NCBI GenBank assembly: GCA_022784805.1
Contig: JALFYG010000112.1
Span: 1-7,178 of the forward strand
Direction: 5' to 3'
Length of the DNA: 7,178 bases
Origin: Spirochaetales bacterium
GTDB taxonomy: Bacteria > Spirochaetota > Spirochaetia > Sphaerochaetales > Sphaerochaetaceae
Made by a program: the position numbers and the translations under genes. Positions 1 to 6,233 of the stretch are shown here, one piece after another (the first letter of the stretch is position 1; every line of letters starts with the position of its first letter). Below the pieces are notes generated by a model, which worked only from the letters and a program-made list of their open reading frames with translations, was not told where the DNA came from and ran no database searches.

Positions 1-281
1 TAGAGAGCATAGTTCTGGAACACAAGACCTACTCCTCTATTTTCCGGTGTAAGGTTAGTGACATCATCCTTTCCGAAGAATATCTTTCCACCAGTCGCCT
101 TCTGCAAGCCGCAAATCATGTAGAGTGTCGTACTCTTACCACATCCACTTGGCCCCAAAAGTCCCACAAGTTTTCCGTCTGGAATAGTAATTGACATATC
201 ATTGACAGCAACTACTTCTTCTCCCGACTTCTTATTTCTGCTTGGGAACACTTTTGTCAGGTTTTGTAACAATACTTCCAT
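1..281 (-). CDS. Sugar-type ABC transporter ATP-binding protein, N-terminal part (runs off window)
   Basis: This is the start of a cytoplasmic ATPase that powers an ABC importer; 93 codons are visible and the 3' end lies beyond base 1. The translation begins MEVLLQNLTKVF. It carries a Walker A motif, GPSGCGKST, at residues 43-51, and a Q-loop, VFQNYAL, with Gln at residue 89. The wording around the Q-loop (ENRGVGLVFQ) and the insertion before the core (residues 14-24) resemble the MalK/UgpC/MsmX group that serves carbohydrate uptake; that assignment comes from family knowledge. The ATG at 279-281 follows an AGAGG ribosome binding site at 291-295 with about 9 bases between. It starts 22 bp after the RDD gene, so the two are probably co-transcribed. 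A transporter permease lies at the opposite end of the window, but nothing here proves that it partners this ATPase. The missing part should contain the ABC signature, Walker B and possibly a regulatory domain. Confidence 0.93.
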   Translation of the reverse strand, partial: MEVLLQNLTKVFPSRNKKSGEEVVAVNDMSITIPDGKLVGLLGPSGCGKSTTLYMICGLQKATGGKIFFGKDDVTNLTPENRGVGLVFQNYAL

Positions 282-303
282 TTCTATCTACCTCTGTTAA
301 AGC

Positions 304-1071
304 TCATTTGTAATAAGGATCTCTATCCACTCTTTCTCTTGCTACTATCTTCTTGTGTTCAAGAAGAGCCTCTTCACTATCGAAAATCATCTGGGATGCG
401 TAATCGACGACAACAGTATCTGAAAGGATACAGTGTATAAGCTGGTTGTTTCTTGTTCCTATGATAAGACATATTTCCAGAATAAGAATGCCAGCAATGA
501 CAAGGGGACCTATAATTCCGATTGTGTTCATCAATATCATCAACACAAGGTACACAGGAATCATGGTCTCGATGACATACTTACCAAGAATGGCACGTAC
601 GAATAGAGAAATATGAGATACCCTCACTCCGTTACTTCTCATTACAGCTATGCCAAAAATTAAGGAACCCACAGTCCTGCCATCTTTAAGAAACAGAGGA
701 ATAATGAACTCCCAGATCAAGAATGCTATGAATAAACCGATGGAAACAGTAAGGACCATCAAATTAGATACCATGTTATAAGCCTTCATGGCGTCATTAT
801 CGCTAATGAGAGCTTTGTATGCTGTGTCGTACTGTTCTCTTTCTGCTTTGCTCTTTGAAAAGTATTCCTCTTCTGTGATTCTGAAGACTACACCATACTG
901 ACTTTCATAATGGGCATAGCTGTCTTCCAGCTTCTTATTCCATCCATCATAGTCTGTGGCAATTGAGATAATCCAAGCGCAAAGAGTTGCAATGATAGTG
1001 ACTGCAATTAAATCAAGCAGTCCGGCAGATATTCTTTTGGCTATGCTAGCCTTCTGAATTTCTTCCTCCAT
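304..1071 (-). CDS. RDD-family integral membrane protein
   Basis: This is a predicted membrane protein of the RDD family, a group of mostly uncharacterised proteins, some linked to ion or osmolyte transport. With the start chosen here it has 255 residues. The family signature is visible: Arg13 and Asp20 in KRISAGLLD at the start of the first membrane segment (about 17-38), and Asp130 in KDGRTVG after the second (about 101-128). Two further hydrophobic segments lie at about 168-204, followed by the typical ending NQLIHCILSDTVVVD and a charged tail. A long polar loop of about 60 residues separates segments 1 and 2, which is larger than in minimal members. Three starts are stacked (GTG at 1077, ATG at 1074, ATG at 1071). 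The Shine-Dalgarno-like AGGGGG at 1077-1082 includes the first base of the GTG and lies 5 bases from the last ATG, so I chose 1071. Substrate and function cannot be told from sequence. Confidence 0.88.
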   Translation of the reverse strand: MEEEIQKASIAKRISAGLLDLIAVTIIATLCAWIISIATDYDGWNKKLEDSYAHYESQYGVVFRITEEEYFSKSKAEREQYDTAYKALISDNDAMKAYNMVSNLMVLTVSIGLFIAFLIWEFIIPLFLKDGRTVGSLIFGIAVMRSNGVRVSHISLFVRAILGKYVIETMIPVYLVLMILMNTIGIIGPLVIAGILILEICLIIGTRNNQLIHCILSDTVVVDYASQMIFDSEEALLEHKKIVARERVDRDPYYK

Positions 1072-1146
1072 CATCACCCCCTAAAAGATGCACACTCTTC
1101 ATGTTATCCGAGAATCCCAAAGAGTGGAAGTTGTTTTATTTAATCA

Positions 1147-1989
1147 TTAGGAGAAAACATCAGCTTTTTCCAGGACCTTTGAGTTGCCTTCTTCCACTCT
1201 TTCCAAGGAAAAACATAAGTTTTCATAATCAATTCCAACTTCTACGCTTTTGAATTCTATTAGGCTCTTGTTTCTTTTTATTACACTCTCGCTATCTGAG
1301 ATTCTATTTTTTATTGACTGAGGAAGGGAAAGATCATCAAAAGAACCTGTCTTTTCATACTCTCTGACAAATAGACTCGTCCTTTTCTTCCCCATTCCTC
1401 CCACACCCTTGATATTATCTGCACTGTCTCCTGTGATGGCTTTATAAAGGGAATAAAGAGAGGGAGAGAATCCAAATTCTTCGTAGAATTTGTTTTTATT
1501 CCACATCACGGAGGCCTTTCCCCTGTATCTCAGGACTGAGACTCTGTCAGAGATCAGCTGAAAGAAATCGCTGTCAAAGGATGAAATGACTACGTCTCCC
1601 CTTTCTTCACCTATTTTGGCAATACTTGCTATAAAGTCATCAGCTTCAGTGCCTTCAGAGTAGATATATTTTATATCCATGTAATCAAGAGCATTCTTGA
1701 TGTCCTCTTCCTGAGTGAAGGGTACTTCTTCAGGAGGCAGGTTCTCCCAATCATTTCCCCTGTTTGCCTTGTACTCCGGATACTCCTCGATCCTCTCTTT
1801 TGCCCCATCTCCATCAAACACAACAATGGCTTTAGTTGCCTTCAATAGCTTAATCTCCTTGATTACAAAGGAAATAAAGCCTATTGTCCCATGAATAGGC
1901 CTGCCTCTCTTATTGTAGATAGGGGCAGGCATTCCATAGAACATCTGAAACAAGAGATTATTTCCATCAATGACCAAGAGTCTATCCAT
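1147..1989 (-). CDS. Stand-alone 5'-3' exonuclease / flap nuclease (Pol I N-domain, FEN family)
   Basis: This 280-residue protein matches the 5'-nuclease domain of DNA polymerase I without any polymerase domain, as in E. coli ExoIX (Xni) and Bacillus YpcP-type proteins. Such enzymes cut 5' flaps and RNA primers in the cytoplasm using two metal ions. The acidic metal ligands are all visible: Asp8 in VIDGNN, Asp59 and Asp61 in VFDGDG, Glu115/Asp117/Asp118 in TEADD, Asp139 and Asp141 in SFDSDF, and Asp188 and Asp191 in GDSADN. YPEYKANR (70-77) gives the basic arch residues, and GVGGMGKK (195-202) is the helix-hairpin-helix that holds duplex DNA through a K+ ion. All core ligands are present, so the enzyme should be active. 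The ATG is followed at once by the first beta strand, so the start is firm, yet only a weak AAGA-like ribosome site precedes it. The gene lies 35 bp after the MATE gene and 75 bp before the RDD gene, with no clear terminator on either side. Confidence 0.94.
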   Translation of the reverse strand: MDRLLVIDGNNLLFQMFYGMPAPIYNKRGRPIHGTIGFISFVIKEIKLLKATKAIVVFDGDGAKERIEEYPEYKANRGNDWENLPPEEVPFTQEEDIKNALDYMDIKYIYSEGTEADDFIASIAKIGEERGDVVISSFDSDFFQLISDRVSVLRYRGKASVMWNKNKFYEEFGFSPSLYSLYKAITGDSADNIKGVGGMGKKRTSLFVREYEKTGSFDDLSLPQSIKNRISDSESVIKRNKSLIEFKSVEVGIDYENLCFSLERVEEGNSKVLEKADVFS

Positions 1990-2024
1990 AAGTATATCTT
2001 AGCATAGATAAGGATTCTCTTTAC

Positions 2025-3404
2025 TCAGACTTCTATCTTTTCTCCTTCATCCAACTTTGAGAGTGATGCCCTGAACTGGAAGTAGAAGATAGTAACGGTA
2101 CAAATTACAGCGATGAAATCTGCAATAGGCTCGGCTGCAAAGACACCCATCGTGTTATCTTTAAAGAAGTGTGGTACTATATAGATAAGAGGTATAAGAA
2201 GTACAAACTTTCTCACCACAGCAACTATCACGCTGGAGAGAGCATTACCAATAGAAATGAATGTCATCTGACAAGAGATCTGGATGCCAAATACAAATAT
2301 TGCCCCCAGGTATACTCTCAATGCCTTAGAGGCATATTCCACCAACTCCGGGTCCGGAGTGAATATCTTTGCAAAGACCTGTGGGAAGAGCAGGATCAAG
2401 GCCCATGCTATTGTGGAGAAAGTAAAAGATGAAATAAGGAGATACTTATAACACTTTTTGACCCTCTCTTTATTTCCCGCACCATAGCTATATGAGCTTA
2501 TTGGCTGGGCACCTTGGGAAATTCCCTGAAGAGGAAGCATGACCATCTGAATGACAGAAGTACAGATAGTCATGGCGCCAACAGCAATATCTCCGCCATA
2601 TTTCAGGAGAGAAGAGTTGAAACACACACTAATGACGCTTTCCGTGCTCTGCATTATAAATGTGCTGATACCCAATGCCAGGCATGGCAAGAGAAGAGCA
2701 GGAACAATCTTCATGTTCTTCACTTTTAGTCTCAACAATGACTTTTTTCCTGTTATAAACACTATGCACCAGACAGATGACACACACTGGCTCATGATAG
2801 TAGCCAAGGCTGCACCCTTTACCCCCATTCCAAATACGAAGATGAAGATTGGGTCCAGAATAATGTTCATCACAGCTCCAATGACAACGGTAAGCATGCT
2901 TGTAGTTGTCTTGCCTTGAGCTGTAATGAATGCATTCATTCCCAGTGTCATCTGGACAAATATTGTGCCGCAGGCATAGATGGTCATATATGAGGATGCA
3001 TAGTCGATGGTGTTTTCACTGGCACCGAATGTCAGAAGCATTGGCCTATTGAAGATGATCAATACAAGGGACAGCATTATAGAGATAATAATCAGGAATG
3101 AAAAACAAGAACCAAGTATCCTCTCGGCTTCATCATTGTCCCCTCTTCCCATGGCAATGGATGCCTTTGGAGCACCACCAGAAGCCACAAGGGCGGCAAA
3201 GGCAGACACTACAAGAATTATTGGTAGGCAGACTCCTACACCAGTGAGCGCCAAGCTTCCTTCTCCCGGAATATGCCCCAGGTATATCCTGTCCACCACG
3301 TTATATAACATATTTATCAGCTGGGCCACCACTGTCGGTACCGCAAGCTTAAAGAGAAGGGGTCCTATTGGAGCGCTTCCCAGTTCGTTATTATTCTTTT
3401 CCAT
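2025..3404 (-). CDS. MATE-family multidrug efflux transporter, MepA-like, intact
   Basis: This 459-residue protein has the usual length and twelve-segment layout of MATE exporters, inner-membrane antiporters that expel cationic drugs, dyes or metabolites using Na+ or H+ gradients. The N-lobe opens with APIGPLLFKLAVPTVVAQ and NMLYNVVDRIYLG (residues about 11-43) and contains the family stretch ASGGAPKASIAMGRGD (about 74-89). The C-lobe contains QGISQGAQPISSYSYGAG (about 292-309) followed by RVKK. This wording is closest to the MepA/DinF-NorM branch (family knowledge, not searched). The ATG at 3402-3404 shares its A with the TAA stop of the upstream MarR gene (TAATG), and a good AAGGAG site lies 8 bases upstream, so translation is probably coupled to the regulator. 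MarR followed by MATE resembles S. aureus mepR-mepA. Substrate is unknown. No frameshift or internal stop is seen, unlike the second MATE gene in this window. Confidence 0.95.
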   Translation of the reverse strand: MEKNNNELGSAPIGPLLFKLAVPTVVAQLINMLYNVVDRIYLGHIPGEGSLALTGVGVCLPIILVVSAFAALVASGGAPKASIAMGRGDNDEAERILGSCFSFLIIISIMLSLVLIIFNRPMLLTFGASENTIDYASSYMTIYACGTIFVQMTLGMNAFITAQGKTTTSMLTVVIGAVMNIILDPIFIFVFGMGVKGAALATIMSQCVSSVWCIVFITGKKSLLRLKVKNMKIVPALLLPCLALGISTFIMQSTESVISVCFNSSLLKYGGDIAVGAMTICTSVIQMVMLPLQGISQGAQPISSYSYGAGNKERVKKCYKYLLISSFTFSTIAWALILLFPQVFAKIFTPDPELVEYASKALRVYLGAIFVFGIQISCQMTFISIGNALSSVIVAVVRKFVLLIPLIYIVPHFFKDNTMGVFAAEPIADFIAVICTVTIFYFQFRASLSKLDEGEKIEV

Positions 3405-3832
3405 TAAATCTTCTCCTTGACATTCTTCTCTATTTTCATAAGAGTTTCGTTTAGTTTTCTCAGCTCTTCTTCATCTATATCTTTCACGACCATTCTCCAG
3501 TATTCTTCCTGGGCTTTTCTTCCGTCGGTTATTATCTCTTTGGCGTTTTCCTTGATTCTTATGATGGAAGAGCGCTTATCACTCTCATCCTTTACCCTTT
3601 CAATAAGGTTCTTCTTCTCCAATTGATCGAGAGTAGAAGACACATGGCTCTTTGCAATGCCCAAGAGAGTCACAATATCGGAGGCTTTGTTATATTCTTT
3701 GTTATTTGCAAGAAAGATCAGGATGACAAACTCCATGTATCCCAGCCCATGCTTTTCAGCCACAGGCATCGTCACCTTGTCATAGAGTTTGAGACATTCT
3801 CTGAAATATAAATAGAAGTTAATCTGTGTCAT
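3404..3832 (-). CDS. MarR-family transcriptional regulator of the MATE exporter
   Basis: This 142-residue protein has the standard MarR layout: N- and C-terminal helices for dimerisation (about 3-25 and 98-140) around a winged helix-turn-helix. Residues about 48-75 (KASDIVTLLGIAKSHVSSTLDQLEKK is the core) give the DNA-binding helices, and the wing carries the conserved Asp/Arg pattern in DESDKRSSIIRI (about 82-93). Such proteins repress efflux genes and release DNA when a small ligand binds. The gene directly precedes an intact MATE exporter and overlaps it by one base (TAATG), and a perfect palindrome starts 2 bp upstream of its ATG. From these I infer that it represses itself and the exporter. 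No Shine-Dalgarno sequence precedes the ATG; the bases there are the end of the palindrome plus AT, so the mRNA may be nearly leaderless or weakly translated. Confidence 0.94.
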   Translation of the reverse strand: MTQINFYLYFRECLKLYDKVTMPVAEKHGLGYMEFVILIFLANNKEYNKASDIVTLLGIAKSHVSSTLDQLEKKNLIERVKDESDKRSSIIRIKENAKEIITDGRKAQEEYWRMVVKDIDEEELRKLNETLMKIEKNVKEKI

Positions 3833-3834
3833 AT

Positions 3835-3854
3835 TTAGTTCGTTTCCGAACTAA
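3835..3854. promoter_or_regulatory. Palindromic operator, probable MarR-binding site
   Basis: The plus strand reads TTAGTTCGTTTCCGAACTAA, a perfect 8 bp inverted repeat (TTAGTTCG/CGAACTAA) around a 4-base centre. Its inner edge is 2 bp from the MarR start codon. Size, two-fold symmetry and the TTAG half-site tips are typical of MarR-family operators. It covers the region where transcription is expected to begin from the predicted promoter at 3854-3882, so a bound dimer would block transcription of the MarR and MATE genes. Binding itself is inference. The same palindrome was not seen elsewhere in the window. Confidence 0.75.
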
Positions 3855-3882
3855 CATTACTTATCTATAGAGATATAGTCAA
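3854..3882 (-). promoter_or_regulatory. Predicted sigma-A-type promoter for the MarR-MATE operon
   Basis: On the minus strand a TTGACT -35 box (3877-3882) is followed after exactly 17 bp by TAATGT (3854-3859), a weak -10 match. The -35 box begins 4 bp after the stop codon of the XRE-AbrB gene. Transcription would start near 3847, inside the palindrome, leaving an untranslated leader of about 15 bases. The good -35 box and the operator location support it; the poor -10 box keeps confidence moderate. Confidence 0.5.
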
Positions 3883-3886
3883 CACA

Positions 3887-4306
3887 TCATTTATCATTTT
3901 CCACAAGAGAAAACATATCTGTAATCTGTTTCTTGGGAATAAGGGCAAATCCCCTGTCTTCATCACAGAGTATTGCCAGTTCGCTTCCCACGGAGAGGGA
4001 AAAGACATCCAGGGCCTTCTGTGGCAATTTTACTGTGTAGTCATCATTTATCTTTGCCATACCGAAGAAATACTTTCCCTTTGGAGCCACACCAATGATC
4101 TTCTGGTCTTCCTCCACATTTCCTACCAAGGCATCGATGGTGACATCAAAAAGAGTGGAGAGCCTTACAAGGGATGAACAATCAGGCTCACTCTCTCCCC
4201 TCTCCCACTTGGCAACTGTCTGCCTGGAGACGTTGATTCTCTCGCTAAGTGCTTCTTGTGTCATGCCATTTCTTTTTCTTAGGAATATGATGTTCTCTCC
4301 GACCAT
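3887..4306 (-). CDS. XRE helix-turn-helix regulator with C-terminal AbrB/SpoVT-like domain
   Basis: This 139-residue protein joins two DNA-binding modules. Residues about 4-60 are a Cro/C1 (XRE) helix-turn-helix: MTQEALSERINVSRQTVAKWERG (15-37) has the usual TQ-x-LA-like start, the SRQTVAKWE recognition helix, and then the packing helix DALV. Residues about 79-125, from YFFGMAKINDDYTVKLPQKA to the strand GFALIPKK, follow the swapped-hairpin AbrB/MazE/SpoVT pattern: strand, polar turn, V-x-LP-x-KA-x-x-x-F, then SVGSELAIL and a final strand. The second assignment is by pattern and less certain than the first. AbrB-type domains bind AT-rich DNA or mediate oligomerisation. The gene lies between the two MATE cassettes, has its own upstream AT-rich region, and ends 4 bp before the -35 box of the MarR promoter. 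It could regulate itself or its neighbours; no target is shown. The ribosome site before the ATG is weak (TAGAG). Confidence 0.87.
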   Translation of the reverse strand: MVGENIIFLRKRNGMTQEALSERINVSRQTVAKWERGESEPDCSSLVRLSTLFDVTIDALVGNVEEDQKIIGVAPKGKYFFGMAKINDDYTVKLPQKALDVFSLSVGSELAILCDEDRGFALIPKKQITDMFSLVENDK

Positions 4307-4493
4307 GGTAAAACTCTATCATAATTTGGAAAGTTACGACAGATAAAAACTGTAACCATAGTTTCTAAGGATTCTGATATAGAACAAATAATAGACTTTA
4401 TAATTTATGATATTCTATTATTTTTAGTTTTTCATAATTTTTTAAAGAATAATTTAATCAATACATTAGTTTTCATTTAATAAATTGCCTTTC
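4307..4493. other. AT-rich gene-free stretch with probable promoter of the XRE-AbrB gene
   Basis: No coding sequence is supported here. Bases 4381-4500 contain only 20 G or C in 120 (17%), far below the flanking genes. Nearest the XRE-AbrB start, the minus strand carries TATGAT (4318-4323), a good -10 box, preceded at 17 bp by a poor -35 match (TTATCT, 4341-4346). An imperfect inverted repeat (GTTACGACAG against CTGTAAC, 4333-4356) overlaps that -35 region and could be an operator. A second, perfect AT-only-cored repeat is listed separately. The far side adjoins the decayed end of the MATE pseudogene, so part of this stretch may be degraded remnant of that gene, though no membrane-protein sequence can be read from it in any minus-strand frame. 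Confidence 0.5.
4386..4423. repeat. Perfect 10 bp inverted repeat with 18-base spacer
   Basis: The arms are AAATAATAGA (4386-4395) and TCTATTATTT (4414-4423) on the plus strand, and match perfectly as an inverted repeat. The arms are almost pure AT, so the hairpin would be weak; it lacks a GC-rich stem and a clean T-run on the minus strand, which argues against a normal terminator for the upstream cassette. It lies about 80-115 bp upstream of the XRE-AbrB gene, where an operator or AT-rich recruitment site would be plausible. Chance is also possible in so AT-rich a stretch. Confidence 0.4.
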
Positions 4494-5562
4494 TTACCGT
4501 AGATTATTATTAAATGCCGCGATCAGAGGCTTTGAAAGAACGAGGTTATTATTTCAACCGCAAAAGATATCAACAAGGAGCCTTTAAGCGCAAATCACAC
4601 TGAAGTATGGAACCTGTCTTCCATCTTTCCACCGAAAGCATAGGACACCACTGGCTGGTATCCCTGCATAAAGCCCATGACCATATAAGAGCCAATAAGA
4701 ATCAAACGTTGGACTACGCCATAGGCAGCTATTATCTCATCGCTTTCAGATAGTGATGCAGCTGAGATATTTGTCAAAGAAGATGCCAAGGAGAGACATA
4801 TCTGAATGACTGCTGTAGGAATACCGATTGCCGCTGTTGTCTTTATATAGTTCCAGCTTGGCTTAAATGCCTTTAGCTTTATCTTGATTACAGACCTTCC
4901 TGATAAATAGAAGAAGGCAAGGATAGCAAAGGTAACAAACTGTGAAATGGATGTTGCAAGGGAAGCTCCACCTACTCCCAGACCCAAGCCCCAGTCAAAC
5001 ATAAACACAGGGTCGAGGGCAACATTCAATAAAGCACCAGTAATGACTGCAATTGATGATATCTTCACAGAAGACTCTGCTCTTACTGATGCGTTCATAC
5101 TCTGGGCTGGAATATTGAATATCGCTGCAATGAACATCCAGAATGCATATTCCTTTGCACCTCCTATTGAGGCGTCTGAAGCCCGAATCATCTTAAAAGC
5201 GGCTTAATGAATATTATCCCGATCAAACAGAGCGCAACTCCGATAATAAGAGAAATACCTATTACTGTCGTTACTGTCTTCGATGCATCTTCACTCTTTC
5301 CGGCTCCTAGCTGGCGACCAGCTATGACAGCGGCACCGCTAGCAAATATGTTTTCGATTGAAACCATTATCAACAAGAGAGGAAGTGTAACACCAACAGC
5401 AGTCAATGCCACATCAGAGTGAAGCATACCGATGTATGCAGTGTCTACAATGTTATATATAGCTTTAGCCATAAGTGCCAGTGTTGCAGGAATCGCCAGT
5501 TTGACAATTGCCTTCGATGGCTCTATTTTCCCAAGTATTTCATCAGATTCCTTCTCTTTCAT
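4494..5562 (-). pseudogene. Decayed MATE efflux transporter gene (two frameshifts, one nonsense codon, 3' end lost)
   Basis: The reading begins at ATG 5560-5562 with MKEKESDEILGKIEPSKAIV and is a clear MATE N-lobe (KLAIPATLALMAKAIYNIVDTAYIG; ASGAAVIAGRQLGAGKSEDA). It stops at TGA 5188-5190 after IIFIKPLLR. The homology resumes at once one frame back (MIRASDASIGGAKEYAFWMFIAA), so one base has been lost in the AAGATG stretch. That frame runs to TGA 4595-4597 after MEDRFHTSV. Past this stop, MATE-like residues continue in the same frame (FALKGSLLISFAVEII), then after a second one-base loss near 4530 as SKPLIAAFNNN, ending at TAA 4494-4496. About 360 residues can be pieced together against roughly 450 for the family, so the end of the C-lobe is missing. 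The ATG shares its A with the TAA stop of the TetR gene (TAATG). The product should be inactive; the shorter open pieces could still be translated but would be partial transporters. Confidence 0.88.
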
Positions 5563-6167
5563 TACCTTCTCACTACTCCATACAAAAGAATTGAAATGGC
5601 TTTCTTTGCCCTCGCCTCGTGCTCATGGAAGTCATTTTCCTGTCCGTTTTTGTTTCCTGTGGAATTTATATACCCCTGGTAATCCAAAAAGACCTCAATA
5701 ACGTCATCAACACTGATTCCCTCTCTCAAGTCCACGTTCTCGATCATGTTCCTCAAGATTTTCTTATTGAGGTTTTCAAAAGAAGCTATCTTTTCCCTGA
5801 TCCCTTCCTTAAGGTTTGTTGATGGATAGACCAAGGCTTCTGTGAAAATATTCTGGTACTTAGGATTCTGGACAAAGAAATTGTCCCGCCGTCTGAAATA
5901 CTCCTCCAGTCCCTCTTCAGTGTCTCCCTTCCAATTAATCAAATCCTTACCAATAAACGCCTCAAGGAGTGTGAAACACTCTTCAACACATACCAGGTAC
6001 AGTTCTTCTTTTGTATCAAAGTAGTGATAAACAATCCCCTTCGACACTCCCCCATTCTGGCAGATATCATTTACAGAAGATCCTCTGTAACCATTCTTTG
6101 AAAACTCTCTAAGGGCGCTTTCAACAATCTTTCTCTTGGTCATCTGATTCTTTTCTTGTCTATTCAT
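5562..6167 (-). CDS. TetR-family transcriptional regulator
   Basis: This 201-residue protein has an N-terminal TetR helix-turn-helix: TKRKIVESALREFSKNGYRG (10-29) forms the first helices, and SSVNDICQNGGVSKGIVYHYF (30-50) the turn and recognition helix with its usual YHYF ending. The remainder is a helical ligand-binding and dimerisation domain, which is too variable to name a ligand. A longer reading from base 6233 is possible, but the ATG at 6165-6167 has a strong AAAGGAGAG site 3 bases upstream of it (GGAG core at a spacing of 5), and the extra 22 codons would run through the operators, so the shorter start is preferred. The gene lies upstream of, and overlaps by one base, a MATE exporter gene, which is the classical arrangement for a drug-responsive repressor. 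That exporter is now broken, so the regulator may control only itself or act elsewhere. It looks intact, with no internal stop and all core helix residues present. Confidence 0.94.
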   Translation of the reverse strand: MNRQEKNQMTKRKIVESALREFSKNGYRGSSVNDICQNGGVSKGIVYHYFDTKEELYLVCVEECFTLLEAFIGKDLINWKGDTEEGLEEYFRRRDNFFVQNPKYQNIFTEALVYPSTNLKEGIREKIASFENLNKKILRNMIENVDLREGISVDDVIEVFLDYQGYINSTGNKNGQENDFHEHEARAKKAISILLYGVVRR

Positions 6168-6170
6168 GCA

Positions 6171-6179
6171 CTCTCCTTT
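6171..6179 (-). promoter_or_regulatory. Strong ribosome binding site that fixes the TetR start
   Basis: The minus strand reads AAAGGAGAG immediately before TGC and ATG (6165-6167). It is one of the best Shine-Dalgarno matches in the window and favours the 201-residue TetR product over the reading that begins 66 bases earlier. Confidence 0.85.
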
Positions 6180-6180
6180 T

Positions 6181-6198
6181 ATAGACCAATCGGTCAAT
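6181..6198. promoter_or_regulatory. TetR operator, proximal copy
   Basis: The plus strand reads ATAGACCAATCGGTCAAT, with exact GACC/GGTC half-sites around a 4-base centre and AT-rich symmetric flanks, a typical TetR-family operator form. It lies 13 bp upstream of the TetR start codon, just at and after the expected transcription start (near 6198). A near copy lies 36 bp further upstream. Binding by the adjacent TetR protein is inferred from position and symmetry. Confidence 0.75.
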
Positions 6199-6204
6199 AT
6201 TTTG

Positions 6205-6233
6205 ATGTTAATAAAAATAAACCATACGGTCAA
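6205..6233 (-). promoter_or_regulatory. Predicted promoter of the TetR-MATE cassette
   Basis: On the minus strand TTGACC (6228-6233), five of six bases of the -35 consensus, is followed after 17 bp by TAACAT (6205-6210), four of six of the -10 consensus. Expected transcription start is near 6198. The -35 box is part of the distal operator copy and the start lies at the edge of the proximal copy, so a bound repressor would block RNA polymerase at both ends. Confidence 0.65.

Noticed and set aside
1093..1126. Inverted repeat CACTCTT/AAGAGTG between the exonuclease and RDD genes as a terminator
   Set aside because: The stem is only 7 bp with a 20-base loop and no T-run follows on the minus strand, so it is not a credible intrinsic terminator.
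1990..2024. Short TATCT/AGATA hairpin between the MATE and exonuclease genes
   Set aside because: A 5 bp AT stem without a T-run is too weak to be a terminator or riboswitch.
2169..3420. Plus-strand open frames opposite the intact MATE gene
   Set aside because: They are antisense shadows of a clear membrane-protein gene, with no ribosome sites, no recognisable domains and implausible composition.
3417..3811. Plus-strand open frames opposite the MarR gene
   Set aside because: They are Ser/Phe-rich shadows of a well-supported regulator with no family resemblance.
4595..5191. Two separate small MATE proteins forming a split, two-subunit transporter
   Set aside because: The halves abut exactly at a one-base frame change, and further MATE sequence continues past the second stop with another frame change, which indicates decay.
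6168..6233. N-terminal extension of the TetR protein starting at 6233
   Set aside because: The 22 extra codons run through both operators and the promoter and lie ahead of a strong ribosome site serving the ATG at 6165-6167.
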